The translations under genes and the position numbers were made by a program. Below the pieces are notes generated by a model. The model was given only the letters and a program-made list of their open reading frames with translations. It had not been told where the DNA came from and did no database searches. Below are positions 1 to 6,718 of a stretch of 9,393 nucleotides of DNA, in pieces. The stretch's first letter is position 1, and each line of letters begins with the position of its first letter. This DNA comes from an uncultured Butyricicoccus sp. (GTDB taxonomy: Bacteria; Bacillota; Clostridia; Oscillospirales; Butyricicoccaceae): the NCBI GenBank assembly GCA_900557315.1, contig USSI01000039.1:1-9393 (forward strand), written 5' to 3'.

Positions 1-1290
1 GAACGCCGCCCCGTTCTGCATGACCTCGTCGGCAATGACCTTGGTGCCGGCCACATGGCCGATCAGGATACAGGTCAGGAAGGCTACGATCGGCATCAGC
101 ACGGAGTTCGAGATAAAGTCGAAGAAATCGAGGAACTGCATCCCGATGATCGTGATGCCGGCCCACGGGCCGTAGCCCAGGCAGGACGGGATGCCGATGA
201 TGAGCACGGCTGCCATAACGATCAGGGTAGCCGGCTTGCGCCGCAGCGGGGTCTTGTCCATCACGACCGAGACGATAGTCTCCATCAGCGAGATGGACGA
301 GGTCAGCGCTGCAAACAGCACCAGCAGGAAAAATACCGTACCGATGATTTCACCGAAAGCCATGGATTCAAACACCATCGGCAGGGTGATGAACATCAGG
401 CCCGGGCCGTTGTTGATCTGGGACGGGTCGCCGCCGTTGAACGCCACAACCGCCGGGATAATCATCAGGCCGGCGACGAACGCAAACAGCGTGTCGAACA
501 CCTCGATCTGGGTGACCGAGTGCTCGAGGATGTTTTCCCGCTGCATATAGGAACCGTAGGTAATCATGATGCCCATGGCAAGCGACATGGAGTAGAACAT
601 CTGGCCGATGGCGCCCAGCACGGTCGAAAGCGAGAACTTGGAGAAGTCCGGCAGCAGGTAATACTTGAGGCCGGCCATTGCGCCGTCGATGGTCAGCGAA
701 TAGATCGCAATCAGGACGGCCAGCACCGCCAGCACCGGCATCATAAACCGGCTGGCTTTTTCAATACCCTTTTCCACGCCGAAAATAACCACGACCGTAG
801 TCAGCAGCGTGTAGATCAGGAACCACGGGGTCGGGCCGCTGAAGTCCAGCATGGTTGACACAATGGAGCCTGTATTATAGCCGGTGAAATTGTTAAAAAA
901 CGGGCCGTTATCCGCTGCCGCCGCCCCGTTGCCGGTCAGGAAGGTGAACAGGTATTTTGCTACCCAGCCGCCGATGACACAGTAATACGGGGTAATGATG
1001 ACCGGCACGAACGCCGCGATCCAGCCGAGGAAGCCGAAGCGCTTATCCAGCGCCCTGTAAGCGCCGATGCAGGACAGGCGGGTCTTGCGGCCGATCGCGA
1101 TTTCGGTAATCATCAGCGTAAAGCCGAAGGTGACGACCAGAACAAGGTAAACCAGCAGGAAAATACCGCCGCCGTACTGCGCGGCCAGATAGGGGAAGCG
1201 CCACAGGTTTCCCAGGCCGACCGCAGAACCGGCCGCCGCCAGCACGAAGCCGATGCGGCTGGAGAAGCTGCTTCTTGATTTCTGTTCCAT
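1..1290 (-). CDS. Neurotransmitter:sodium symporter (NSS/SNF) family transporter, 3' end missing
   Basis: This is a sodium-coupled secondary transporter of the LeuT/SNF family, an inner-membrane protein that usually imports amino acids or related amines. The 430 visible codons begin at ATG 1290, 12 nt after an AGGGAG ribosome-binding site. Residues 14-35 form the family's TM1 signature: a small-residue stretch followed by GLGNLWRFPYL, whose unwound centre binds Na+ and substrate. A YGGGIF segment follows, then many hydrophobic helices such as those around LMITEIAIGRKT and GVEKGIEKASRF. Bacterial members commonly have about 440-500 residues and 11-12 helices, so only a short C-terminal part lies beyond the left edge. 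The frame is open throughout with no sign of damage. It lies 64 nt downstream of the ArAE-like gene on the same strand and may be cotranscribed with it. The substrate cannot be told from the sequence. Confidence 0.95.
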   Translation of the reverse strand, partial: MEQKSRSSFSSRIGFVLAAAGSAVGLGNLWRFPYLAAQYGGGIFLLVYLVLVVTFGFTLMITEIAIGRKTRLSCIGAYRALDKRFGFLGWIAAFVPVIITPYYCVIGGWVAKYLFTFLTGNGAAAADNGPFFNNFTGYNTGSIVSTMLDFSGPTPWFLIYTLLTTVVVIFGVEKGIEKASRFMMPVLAVLAVLIAIYSLTIDGAMAGLKYYLLPDFSKFSLSTVLGAIGQMFYSMSLAMGIMITYGSYMQRENILEHSVTQIEVFDTLFAFVAGLMIIPAVVAFNGGDPSQINNGPGLMFITLPMVFESMAFGEIIGTVFFLLVLFAALTSSISLMETIVSVVMDKTPLRRKPATLIVMAAVLIIGIPSCLGYGPWAGITIIGMQFLDFFDFISNSVLMPIVAFLTCILIGHVAGTKVIADEVMQNGAAF

Positions 1291-1335
1291 GTTTTGTTGT
1301 TACTCCCTTATATCTTTTTTATTTCTCTTTTTTTG

Positions 1336-1349
1336 CCGCCGTGCGGCGG
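1336..1349. other. GC hairpin between two same-strand genes
   Basis: A perfect CCGCC/GGCGG inverted repeat with a GTGC loop lies between the ArAE-like stop and the transporter start. Read on the minus strand, the direction of both genes, it is followed by a run of A rather than U. It therefore does not look like an intrinsic terminator of the upstream gene, and readthrough is likely. It could stabilise the upstream 3' end or simply be incidental. The rest of the 1291-1354 gap is an A-rich purine tract on the minus strand, ending in the transporter's ribosome-binding site. Confidence 0.45.
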
Positions 1350-1354
1350 GGGGA

Positions 1355-2248
1355 TTATCCCGACTCGCTGAATTCGATCAGATACTGGTAGGCGCGCAGC
1401 AGATTGTCGAGATGGTAATTGCCCACGATGTCCGCGGCGCTTTGGGAAGGGGCGGACATCCCTTCCGGGGCGGACAGGCCGAGCACGGAAAGCTGCGCTG
1501 CATTTTCCGGTGAAAGCCGGCCGCGCTCGTCCATTGCGCACAGCGCGGAAAGCTCCTGCCAGACCGCGTGCGCCAGCTGCTCGCAGCCGCGCAGGAACAC
1601 CGCATGGTCGTCGTGGTCGCTCATGCGGAACACCCGCTGCTTTTCAAAGGTGTCCAGCTCGCTGGAGATGCGGTCAAGCTGCCTGCGCAGAGGGGACAGA
1701 TCGGGATACCGGCCGTGCAGCACCCGCTCCTCCACATAAGCAGGCACGGACTGCCGGAAATGCGTCAGCAGGTTGACGATCCGCGCGCGGTTGTTGTAGG
1801 GCTTGATGGACACATTGACCACGAGCGCGGTGGCAAGGCCGATGGTGGTGTCCAGCAGCCGGTTGATGCCGTAGAGGAACGCCTCGTCCGCGGGCGACAG
1901 GCAGATGGACACGAACACAATGCATGCCAGCGGCACAGCAAACTGCAATTTCAGCTGCACGCACAGAAGGATGAGGACAATCAGCCCCAATCCGGTCCCA
2001 ATATAGCGGAGCCCCTCAAACAGGTTGACAAACACCGCGCCGAAGCCTGCGCCGAGCAGGATGCCGAAAAACTGCGTGCGGCAGGTCTCGAATGCGTCAC
2101 CTACCGTGCGGGCCATCGCGACAATCGCGCCGATGGCAGCGAAAATGGGCAGCGGCGAGCCGCGCAGGTCGGCGAAAAACAGCGCGAGCGCGACCGCCAG
2201 GGCGGTTTTTACCGTCCGCAATCCAATGTGGGGGAGATGCCATCCCAC
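1355..2248 (-). CDS. ArAE/FUSC-like membrane protein (aromatic acid exporter family)
   Basis: A 297-residue protein resembling the small Gram-positive ArAE_1 (DUF939) family, grouped with FUSC/aromatic-acid exporters; transport activity in this short subfamily is largely inferred. The start is GTG 2248, with GGAGG ending 10 nt upstream. The next downstream start would cut into the conserved N-terminus LPHIGLRTVKTALAVALALF. Residues about 10-145 hold four or five hydrophobic segments, including one starting PIFAAIGAIVAMA and one around LIVLILLCVQLKLQFAVPLA. Residues about 150-297 form a soluble, charged and probably helical cytoplasmic domain beginning near SIKPYNNRARIVNLL. The length is about that expected for the short family and half that of typical proteobacterial exporters. 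It has its own promoter at 2283-2311, back-to-back with that of proC, and is followed by the NSS transporter. Confidence 0.88.
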   Translation of the reverse strand: MGWHLPHIGLRTVKTALAVALALFFADLRGSPLPIFAAIGAIVAMARTVGDAFETCRTQFFGILLGAGFGAVFVNLFEGLRYIGTGLGLIVLILLCVQLKLQFAVPLACIVFVSICLSPADEAFLYGINRLLDTTIGLATALVVNVSIKPYNNRARIVNLLTHFRQSVPAYVEERVLHGRYPDLSPLRRQLDRISSELDTFEKQRVFRMSDHDDHAVFLRGCEQLAHAVWQELSALCAMDERGRLSPENAAQLSVLGLSAPEGMSAPSQSAADIVGNYHLDNLLRAYQYLIEFSESG

Positions 2249-2282
2249 CGTTGCCTCGCCTCCGGAACAAAAGAATAAAAGT

Positions 2283-2311
2283 ATTTTATCACGGATATGA
2301 CTTTTTCACAA
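2283..2311 (-). promoter_or_regulatory. Promoter of the ArAE-like gene
   Basis: On the minus strand, TTGTGA (2311-2306), a 17-bp spacer and TAAAAT (2288-2283) form a sigma-A-type promoter. An upstream TGA (TGn) makes it an extended -10. Transcription would start near 2276, giving a leader of about 27 nt before GTG 2248. Its -35 element lies 4 bp from the -35 of the opposing proC promoter. Confidence 0.65.
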
Positions 2312-2315
2312 GCCA

Positions 2316-2345
2316 TTTACAGGGAAAACCCGTTTGTGCTATAAT
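2316..2345 (+). promoter_or_regulatory. Promoter of proC
   Basis: TTTACA (2316-2321), an 18-bp spacer and a perfect TATAAT (2340-2345) preceded by TGC (extended -10) make a convincing sigma-A promoter. Transcription would start near 2352, about 32 nt before the chosen proC ATG. The alternative upstream ATG at 2363 would sit only about 11 nt into the transcript without a ribosome-binding site. Confidence 0.8.
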
Positions 2346-2383
2346 GTTTTCAGCGAAATATCATGGTGAAGAGGTGCATTTGG

Positions 2384-3193
2384 ATGAAACAATACCGCTT
2401 CGGTGTGCTCGGCGCAGGCAGCATGGGCACCGCGATTGCGGACGGCGCGGTGCGCGCGGGGCTGTTTGCGCCGGCCGAGGCGCTGCTGTTCAACCGCAGC
2501 GAGGACAAACGCGGGAAAAACCGCGCAAAGGGCTATGCCGTCACGGGCGACTATACCGAGGTATATACCGCGTGCGATATGGTGCTGCTTGCGGTCAAGC
2601 CGCAGAATTTTGACGAGGTTTTGCCCGTCCTTGCGGGCTGCGCGGGCGAAAAGCCGCTCGTGGTCTCGATTGCGGCGGGTGTGACCTTTGCCAAGATGGA
2701 GGCCGCGCTCGGCGCGGACACGCCCATCATCCGCGTCATGCCGAACACCCCGCTCATGCTCGGCGAGGGCGCGACCCAGCTGGTCAAAAACGCGGCGGCA
2801 AGCGAAACGCAGCTTGCGCAGGTGCGCGCGCTGTTTGACACAATGGGCGTGACCGTGGTGTTTGAGAAAGAGCATATGCTCAACGAGGTCATCCCGTACG
2901 CGGGTTCGGCGCCGGCGTATCTCTATCTGTTCGCAGACGCCATGATCCGGAGCGCGGCCGAACACGGCGTTTCCGCGGACGACGCGCTGACGCTGTTCTG
3001 CCAGACCATGATCGGTTCGGCCAAAATGCTGCTCCGGCGCGACAAAACGCCCGCTGAACTGATAAAGGCGGTCTGCTCGCCCGGCGGGACGACGATCGAA
3101 GCCATGAAGGTGCTCGAAGCGCACGATCTGTACGGCATTTTGGCGGAAGCATGCGATAAATGCATTGCGCGCGCCTATGAACTGGGCAAATAA
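2384..3193 (+). CDS. proC: Pyrroline-5-carboxylate reductase
   Basis: This is the cytoplasmic enzyme of the last step of proline synthesis, reducing 1-pyrroline-5-carboxylate to L-proline with NAD(P)H. ATG 2384 is preferred over in-frame ATG 2363 because GAGGTG lies 7 nt before it and the resulting 269-residue protein begins directly at the Rossmann strand. The dinucleotide-binding motif GAGSMG is at residues 10-15. VKPQ and RVMPNTP follow in the N-terminal domain, and the helical C-terminal dimer domain carries the family signature at 232-237 (SPGGTT). The usual SGSGPAY segment reads AGSAPAY (173-179), a small departure in a conserved loop near the active site. The gene has its own promoter and no clear terminator, so some transcripts may continue into the next gene. 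No other proline-synthesis gene is present in the window. Confidence 0.96.
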   Translation: MKQYRFGVLGAGSMGTAIADGAVRAGLFAPAEALLFNRSEDKRGKNRAKGYAVTGDYTEVYTACDMVLLAVKPQNFDEVLPVLAGCAGEKPLVVSIAAGVTFAKMEAALGADTPIIRVMPNTPLMLGEGATQLVKNAAASETQLAQVRALFDTMGVTVVFEKEHMLNEVIPYAGSAPAYLYLFADAMIRSAAEHGVSADDALTLFCQTMIGSAKMLLRRDKTPAELIKAVCSPGGTTIEAMKVLEAHDLYGILAEACDKCIARAYELGK

Positions 3194-3206
3194 CCGGCCC
3201 CTGCCA

Positions 3207-3235
3207 TTGACTTTGGCGCGCCCGTATGGTAAAGT
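3207..3235 (+). promoter_or_regulatory. Promoter of the acidic membrane-anchored protein gene
   Basis: TTGACT (3207-3212), a 17-bp spacer and TAAAGT (3230-3235) preceded by TGG (extended -10) form a plausible sigma-A promoter just after the proC stop. The predicted start of transcription, near 3242, leaves a leader of about 35 nt. Confidence 0.6.
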
Positions 3236-3276
3236 AAAATAAATATCCCGCATCACTTTGAGAGGAAGTGGATACC

Positions 3277-3606
3277 GTGAAAAATTCGACAAAGATTAAG
3301 GCGGGTCTGCTGCTGACCAGCCTCGCCTGCGCGGCGGGTGCGACGGCGGCGCTTGTCCTGCTGCAGAAAAAGCGCGAGGAAGAGGTCTATCACGAGGCTG
3401 AGCTCAAGGCCATGGACGAGCTGGAGGAGATGATGCGCGAGGATTCCGACTGCGCCTCCTGCGCCTGCGCGGAGGAATGTGCGGACGCTGCCTGTCAGGA
3501 TACGTTCGATGAAGAGGTCCCTGCGGAGGAGCCGGCGGCCCCGGCTGCAGAGGACGAGGAAGAGGAAGAGGAAGAGGCGGACGACGAAAAGTCTGTCGAA
3601 AACTGA
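3277..3606 (+). CDS. Small membrane-anchored, highly acidic protein with a cysteine cluster
   Basis: No known family is recognised. GTG 3277 is chosen because the AGAGGAAG ribosome-binding site (3261-3268) sits 8 nt before it; GTG 3268 in the same frame overlaps that site. The 109-residue product has a short basic N-terminus (K2, K6, K8), one hydrophobic segment at about 9-29 and a KKR stop-transfer patch at 31-33. An acidic helical stretch (34-56) follows, with a cysteine cluster at C59, C62, C64, C68 and C73. The C-terminal third is dominated by Glu, Asp, Ala and Pro, including an unbroken run of seven Glu. C18 lacks a convincing lipobox, so an uncleaved single-pass anchor is more likely than a lipoprotein. 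Orientation in the membrane is ambiguous because positive residues flank both sides. It has its own promoter and terminator and so appears to be a separate unit. Function unknown. Confidence 0.75.
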   Translation: MKNSTKIKAGLLLTSLACAAGATAALVLLQKKREEEVYHEAELKAMDELEEMMREDSDCASCACAEECADAACQDTFDEEVPAEEPAAPAAEDEEEEEEEADDEKSVEN

Positions 3607-3620
3607 ATGATTGTGCAGAT

Positions 3621-3653
3621 GGGCGGAGAACATGCTCTCCGCCCTGCTTTTTT
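3621..3653 (+). terminator. Intrinsic terminator of the acidic protein gene
   Basis: GGGCGGAGA (3621-3629) pairs perfectly with TCTCCGCCC (3636-3644) around the loop ACATGC. The stem is followed by TGC and six T. It ends 38 nt before the radical SAM start. No promoter is obvious in that gap, so the next gene may depend on readthrough or on an unusual promoter. Confidence 0.88.
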
Positions 3654-3691
3654 AAGTTCTAAGGAAAAACGGAAAGGAAAGGGAAAAAACC

Positions 3692-4564
3692 ATGATCGAA
3701 TACGAAGGCCGCGTGTTCCGTCCGCCCTCTGAGGCGTACAGCCTGATCGTGCAGGTGACCATCGGATGCAGCCATAACAAGTGCACATTCTGCGATATGT
3801 ACAAGGAAAAACGCTTCCGCGTGCGCAGGCTGGAGGACGTCAAGCGCGATTTTGACGAGGCGCGGCGCATGTACCGCCGGGTCGAGCGCATCTTCCTGGC
3901 GGACGGCGATGCGCTCATGTGCCGCCCCGAGCACATGGCGGAGATCCTGCGCTATATCAGGCAGCTGTTCCCCGAGTGCGAGCGCGTGACGAGCTACGGC
4001 TCGCCTGCGTCCATCCTGGTCAAAAAGCAGGAGGACCTCAATATGCTGCACGAGCTGGGCCTCGAGATGATCTACCTCGGCCTGGAGTCCGGCTCGGACG
4101 AGCTGCTGCGCCGCGTCAACAAGGGCGAAACCGCGGACGAGATCGTGCGCGCGGGCCTGATGGTCAAGCAGGCGGGCATGAAGCTGTCGGTTACCTGCAT
4201 CGCGGGCCTTGGCTCGCTCGAACTCTCCGAGGAGCATGCCATCAAGACCGCCGAGGCGCTCTCGCGCATGAAGCCCGAGTACATCGGCCTGCTGACCCTG
4301 CTGTTCGAACTCGAGACCCCGCTCATGCGCGACTGGCAGGAGGGCCGTTTCTACCTGATGAACCCGATCGAGATCGCGCACGAGACGCTCATCCTGCTCG
4401 AGCACATCGACTCCGAGGGCAGCATTTTCCGCGCCAACCACGCCTCCAACTATGTCAACCTGGCGGGTACGCTCAACCGCGACCGCGAGGCCATGTGCCA
4501 GCGCCTGCGTCAGGCGCTTGAGGGGAAAATCCAGTTCCGCAACGAGGCGTTCAGGGCAAGATAA
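3692..4564 (+). CDS. Radical SAM protein with Cx4Cx2C cluster motif
   Basis: A 290-residue radical S-adenosylmethionine enzyme, which would use a [4Fe-4S] cluster to make the 5'-deoxyadenosyl radical. The cluster ligands are C26, C31 and C34 in GCSHNKCTFCDMY. The spacing is Cx4Cx2C rather than the textbook Cx3Cx2C, a variant I recall from COG1032-like proteins. F33 before the last cysteine is the usual aromatic residue. A later GLESG segment in IYLGLESGSDELLRRVNKG matches the SAM-binding part of the TIM barrel. There is no B12-binding, TRAM, SPASM or other extra domain, and the length suits a bare radical SAM core. ATG 3692 follows an AAAGGG ribosome-binding site by 8 nt. The gene stands between unrelated genes, so the substrate cannot be guessed. 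Confidence 0.92.
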   Translation: MIEYEGRVFRPPSEAYSLIVQVTIGCSHNKCTFCDMYKEKRFRVRRLEDVKRDFDEARRMYRRVERIFLADGDALMCRPEHMAEILRYIRQLFPECERVTSYGSPASILVKKQEDLNMLHELGLEMIYLGLESGSDELLRRVNKGETADEIVRAGLMVKQAGMKLSVTCIAGLGSLELSEEHAIKTAEALSRMKPEYIGLLTLLFELETPLMRDWQEGRFYLMNPIEIAHETLILLEHIDSEGSIFRANHASNYVNLAGTLNRDREAMCQRLRQALEGKIQFRNEAFRAR

Positions 4565-4646
4565 CCAAAAAGCCATTATTTTTATTATGGAATACAGCAA
4601 TAAAGCGAAGATTTTATGTATTTTATGTTACAATTTCGAAAAATGC

Positions 4647-4675
4647 AAGACAAACGAAAAAAATTGTGATATACT
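4647..4675 (+). promoter_or_regulatory. Candidate promoter of the phospholipase C-like gene
   Basis: TATACT (4670-4675) is preceded by TGA (extended -10). A weak -35, AAGACA, lies at 4647-4652 with a 17-bp spacer, in an AT-rich stretch after the radical SAM stop. Transcription would start near 4682, leaving a leader of about 78 nt that contains the dyad at 4689-4701 and the TTAAGA repeats at 4715-4731. The weak -35 would suit an activated or extended -10 promoter. Confidence 0.5.
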
Positions 4676-4688
4676 GTTTTTGATTTCG

Positions 4689-4701
4689 GGGTCAGTGACC
4701 C
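4689..4701. promoter_or_regulatory. 13-bp perfect dyad, possible operator
   Basis: GGGTCA-G-TGACCC is a perfect inverted repeat with a one-base centre, placed about +8 to +20 from the predicted transcription start of the phospholipase C-like gene. A repressor dimer bound here would block early elongation. The one-base centre makes it a poor RNA hairpin, so a DNA site is the better reading. No matching regulator is visible in the window. Confidence 0.4.
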
Positions 4702-4714
4702 TGTGTACCTGACA

Positions 4715-4731
4715 TTAAGATTGTGTTAAGA
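4715..4731 (+). repeat. Two TTAAGA direct repeats spaced 11 bp apart
   Basis: TTAAGA occurs at 4715-4720 and 4726-4731, one helical turn apart, upstream of the ribosome-binding site of the phospholipase C-like gene. The layout resembles tandem half-sites of OmpR/PhoB-type response regulators. It lies downstream of the candidate promoter, and two six-base repeats in AT-rich DNA may be chance. Confidence 0.3.
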
Positions 4732-4759
4732 AGTGAGTATTCCGTCTGGAGGATTGCTG

Positions 4760-5359
4760 ATGGATTCCGTTTCCCACGTTCGAGTCGCCCATCTGCTGCT
4801 GGACTATGTCGAGCAGACCTGCGGCGTGACGTTTGACCAAAGCGGCTTTGTTTATGGCAACCTGAAGCCCGACCTGACCGGTACCTATCTGACCAAGCGG
4901 CACAACCCCTCGGTCATGATGGACGAGGTGATGGATAAAATCCGCGCCTTTACAGCGAAGTATACCATCGGACCGGATAACGGCCGCGAGCTTTCGGTCG
5001 ATCTGGGTGAGATCTGCCACTTTATGACCGATTTCTTCACCTATCCGCATAACGATGATATTTACGACCACAACCTGCTGGCGCATTACCTGTATGAAAA
5101 GCGCGTGGCGCTTGTCATCCGCCGCCGCCTGACTGAGGCAAGGTTCGAGCAATGGGCCAGCCCGGTGATCCCGCCGACCTCGGTGGATGCGCTGATTAAC
5201 CGCATCGGCGCCATGCACGACAGCTACCGCGCCGAGGGCCGCCGCCACGGCATTGACGATGATCTGCTACATATCTGCCGCGCGACCGCAACCGTCGTGC
5301 TTGCAATTATCAGCATTGTTTACGAGCAGGTCGAAGTGCCGTCTGTGGCGCTTGCATAA
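4760..5359 (+). CDS. Zinc-dependent phospholipase C-like protein, apparently cytoplasmic
   Basis: A 199-residue all-helical protein of the zinc-dependent phospholipase C/S1-P1 nuclease fold. ATG 4760 follows GGAGG by 7 nt; an in-frame GTG at 4733 lacks a good site. The metal-ligand pattern is clear: H11, D38 in GNLKPD, H48, then H87-xxx-D91-x5-H97 and H109-xxx-E113. The H-D-H and HxxxE spacing matches that of classical bacterial phospholipase C closely. There is no signal peptide and the first residues are polar, so it should stay in the cytoplasm. The classical enzymes also use the amino group of a mature N-terminal Trp as a ligand, which cannot apply here. It may therefore be a hydrolase on another phosphoester or lipid, or a non-secreted relative. 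It has its own AT-rich control region and ends at a terminator shared with rpoN. Confidence 0.82.
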   Translation: MDSVSHVRVAHLLLDYVEQTCGVTFDQSGFVYGNLKPDLTGTYLTKRHNPSVMMDEVMDKIRAFTAKYTIGPDNGRELSVDLGEICHFMTDFFTYPHNDDIYDHNLLAHYLYEKRVALVIRRRLTEARFEQWASPVIPPTSVDALINRIGAMHDSYRAEGRRHGIDDDLLHICRATATVVLAIISIVYEQVEVPSVALA

Positions 5360-5369
5360 CAGAGCAAAG

Positions 5370-5397
5370 AAAAAGACACGCGTTTGCGTGTCTTTTT
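5370..5397. terminator. Bidirectional terminator between the phospholipase C-like gene and rpoN
   Basis: AAAAAGACACGC and GCGTGTCTTTTT form a perfect 12-bp stem around the loop GTTT, with T runs on either strand. It lies between two convergent genes and can end both transcripts. Its core arms, AAGACACGC/GCGTGTCTT, are identical to those of the rplA terminator at 8820-8854. Confidence 0.92.
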
Positions 5398-5425
5398 GTT
5401 TTTTGCGGATGTACAGGCCGCGTGT

Positions 5426-6718
5426 TCAGCGCTTTCGGTCATAGGCGCAGGGGATGCCCAGGATGACGCGGTATTTGGCCACCGTCCGGCGGGACAGCGG
5501 CACCCCGGATTCCGCCAGGCGGGCCGCAATCTGCTCATCCGAGAGCGGCTGTGCGGGATCCTCCTCCGCCACGAGCCGGCCGAGCGCCGCAAGCGCTTCG
5601 CTGCGGCTTGCCCCCTCGCGGGCAGGCGATTTGCCGCTGGATTTGGGAAGGAAAAAGGAAAAGGGGTAGATCTGTTTAGGCGTCTGCACATACTTATCCT
5701 TGAATGCCCGGCTCACCGTGGCAAGGCTCAGGCCGGTCCGGGCCGCAAGGTCTTCGCGTGTCAGGCTGTGCAGGGGCTCGTCTTTGGTCAGGAAGTCCAG
5801 CTGCGCCTCCAGCACACAGCGGCCCAGCTGCAGCAGCGTGGACCGGCGGCGCTCCACGCACTGCACAATGAAGTTGGCATGGCTCTGCCGCTCCTGCAGG
5901 TAGGTTTTCAGCTCTGGGTCGGCGCTGCCGGTCCGCATGTGATACAGCTCCCCATAGGGCACATGGTCGCTCCAGCGGTCGTTGACCAGCACGCGCCATA
6001 CCCCCTCGGCGTCCGGTTCGAACAGCAGGTCCGGCACAATGAAAACCGGCAGGCGGCCGTCCTCGAAGCCCGCCGTCGGGTATGGCTCGAGCGAACGGAT
6101 TTGCGCAATATACGCTTCCACCTGCTGCATGGTCAGCTTTTGCGCTTTCATGATGCGCCGGTACCGGCCGGCTGCGATATCCTCCAGATGGTCGAACAGG
6201 ATGGTGTACAGCTGCGGGTCCTGCCACCCTTTGTGGAACGCCTGCAGGACAAGGCTTTCCGACGGTGTAGCCGCGCCGATGCCGGCAGGCTCCATGCCGT
6301 GCAGCCAGGACAGGCACCGCTCCACGGTGTGCAGAGGCGCGCCGAGGATTTCGGACAGTTCCCGGACGCTTTCCGGGAGCAGGCCCGTGCCCGGCTCAAG
6401 AAAGCTGACCATCTGGCGGAAAACATGCTGTTCCTCGCTGGTGGCGCGACGCGGCAGCTGGCTTTCCAGAAACTGCAGGATGTCCCCGTGCTTGTCCGCC
6501 ACCCGTTCAATCGCGCGGCTGCCGTCGTCCTCCTCCTGCACGGCGGAACGGAGCTTGCGGCTGAGCGGCATGGACTGTTCCAGATCGAATACCGGGTTTT
6601 CCACCTCTTCTTTTTTGAGCAGTTCGTTCAGCTCTGCGCCGCTCATCGACAGCGTGCGGAGCGCCTGAATCTGAAATTGCGATAAGGTAAGCGATTGCCT
6701 TAACTCCTGCGACAGCAC
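5426..6718 (-). CDS. rpoN: RNA polymerase sigma-54 factor
   Basis: This is the alternative sigma factor that recognises -24/-12 promoters and needs an AAA+ enhancer-binding protein for open-complex formation. GTG 6718 follows AAGGAGG by 7 nt and gives 430 residues, somewhat shorter than enterobacterial RpoN because the acidic region II is brief. Region I (about 1-45) has the Leu/Gln-rich LRQSLTLSQFQIQALRTL. The core-binding domain spans about 70-250, with MEPAGIGA and IRSLEPYPTAGF segments. The helix-turn-helix domain includes LATVSRAFKDKYVQTPKQI. The RpoN box at 409-418 reads SRRTVAKYRV against the consensus ARRTVAKYRE: its core is intact, with the first and last positions changed. No enhancer-binding protein and no convincing -24/-12 promoter were found in the window. 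It lies downstream of rplL but has its own promoter, behind the rplL terminator. Confidence 0.96.
   Translation of the reverse strand: MLSQELRQSLTLSQFQIQALRTLSMSGAELNELLKKEEVENPVFDLEQSMPLSRKLRSAVQEEDDGSRAIERVADKHGDILQFLESQLPRRATSEEQHVFRQMVSFLEPGTGLLPESVRELSEILGAPLHTVERCLSWLHGMEPAGIGAATPSESLVLQAFHKGWQDPQLYTILFDHLEDIAAGRYRRIMKAQKLTMQQVEAYIAQIRSLEPYPTAGFEDGRLPVFIVPDLLFEPDAEGVWRVLVNDRWSDHVPYGELYHMRTGSADPELKTYLQERQSHANFIVQCVERRRSTLLQLGRCVLEAQLDFLTKDEPLHSLTREDLAARTGLSLATVSRAFKDKYVQTPKQIYPFSFFLPKSSGKSPAREGASRSEALAALGRLVAEEDPAQPLSDEQIAARLAESGVPLSRRTVAKYRVILGIPCAYDRKR

Noticed and set aside
55..858. Plus-strand frame opposite the NSS transporter
   Set aside because: Its His/Asp/Arg/Gln-rich product is the typical complement of a membrane-protein gene; the transporter frame is continuous and conserved.
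1336..1349. GC hairpin as terminator of the ArAE-like gene
   Set aside because: On the relevant strand it is followed by A residues, not U, so it does not fit an intrinsic terminator.
2339..3292. Minus-strand frame of 317 codons opposite proC
   Set aside because: It is antisense to proC, with an Arg/His/Gln-rich composition and no start signal.
3277..3606. Lipoprotein signal at C18 of the acidic protein
   Set aside because: The residues before C18 are S-L-A, with no Leu/Val at -3, and the hydrophobic stretch continues past the cysteine, so a lipobox is not supported.
3659..4600. Minus-strand frame of 313 codons opposite the radical SAM gene
   Set aside because: The plus strand carries the cluster motif and a good ribosome-binding site; the antisense frame has no recognisable domain.
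5868..5895. Sigma-54 -24/-12 promoter at a TGGCAT sequence inside rpoN
   Set aside because: The spacing and the -12 GC element do not match, and it is within coding sequence with no gene placed to use it.
5384..6685. Plus-strand frame of 433 codons opposite rpoN
   Set aside because: rpoN on the other strand has all its domains, a ribosome-binding site and a promoter. The antisense frame is a by-product of high GC at third positions.
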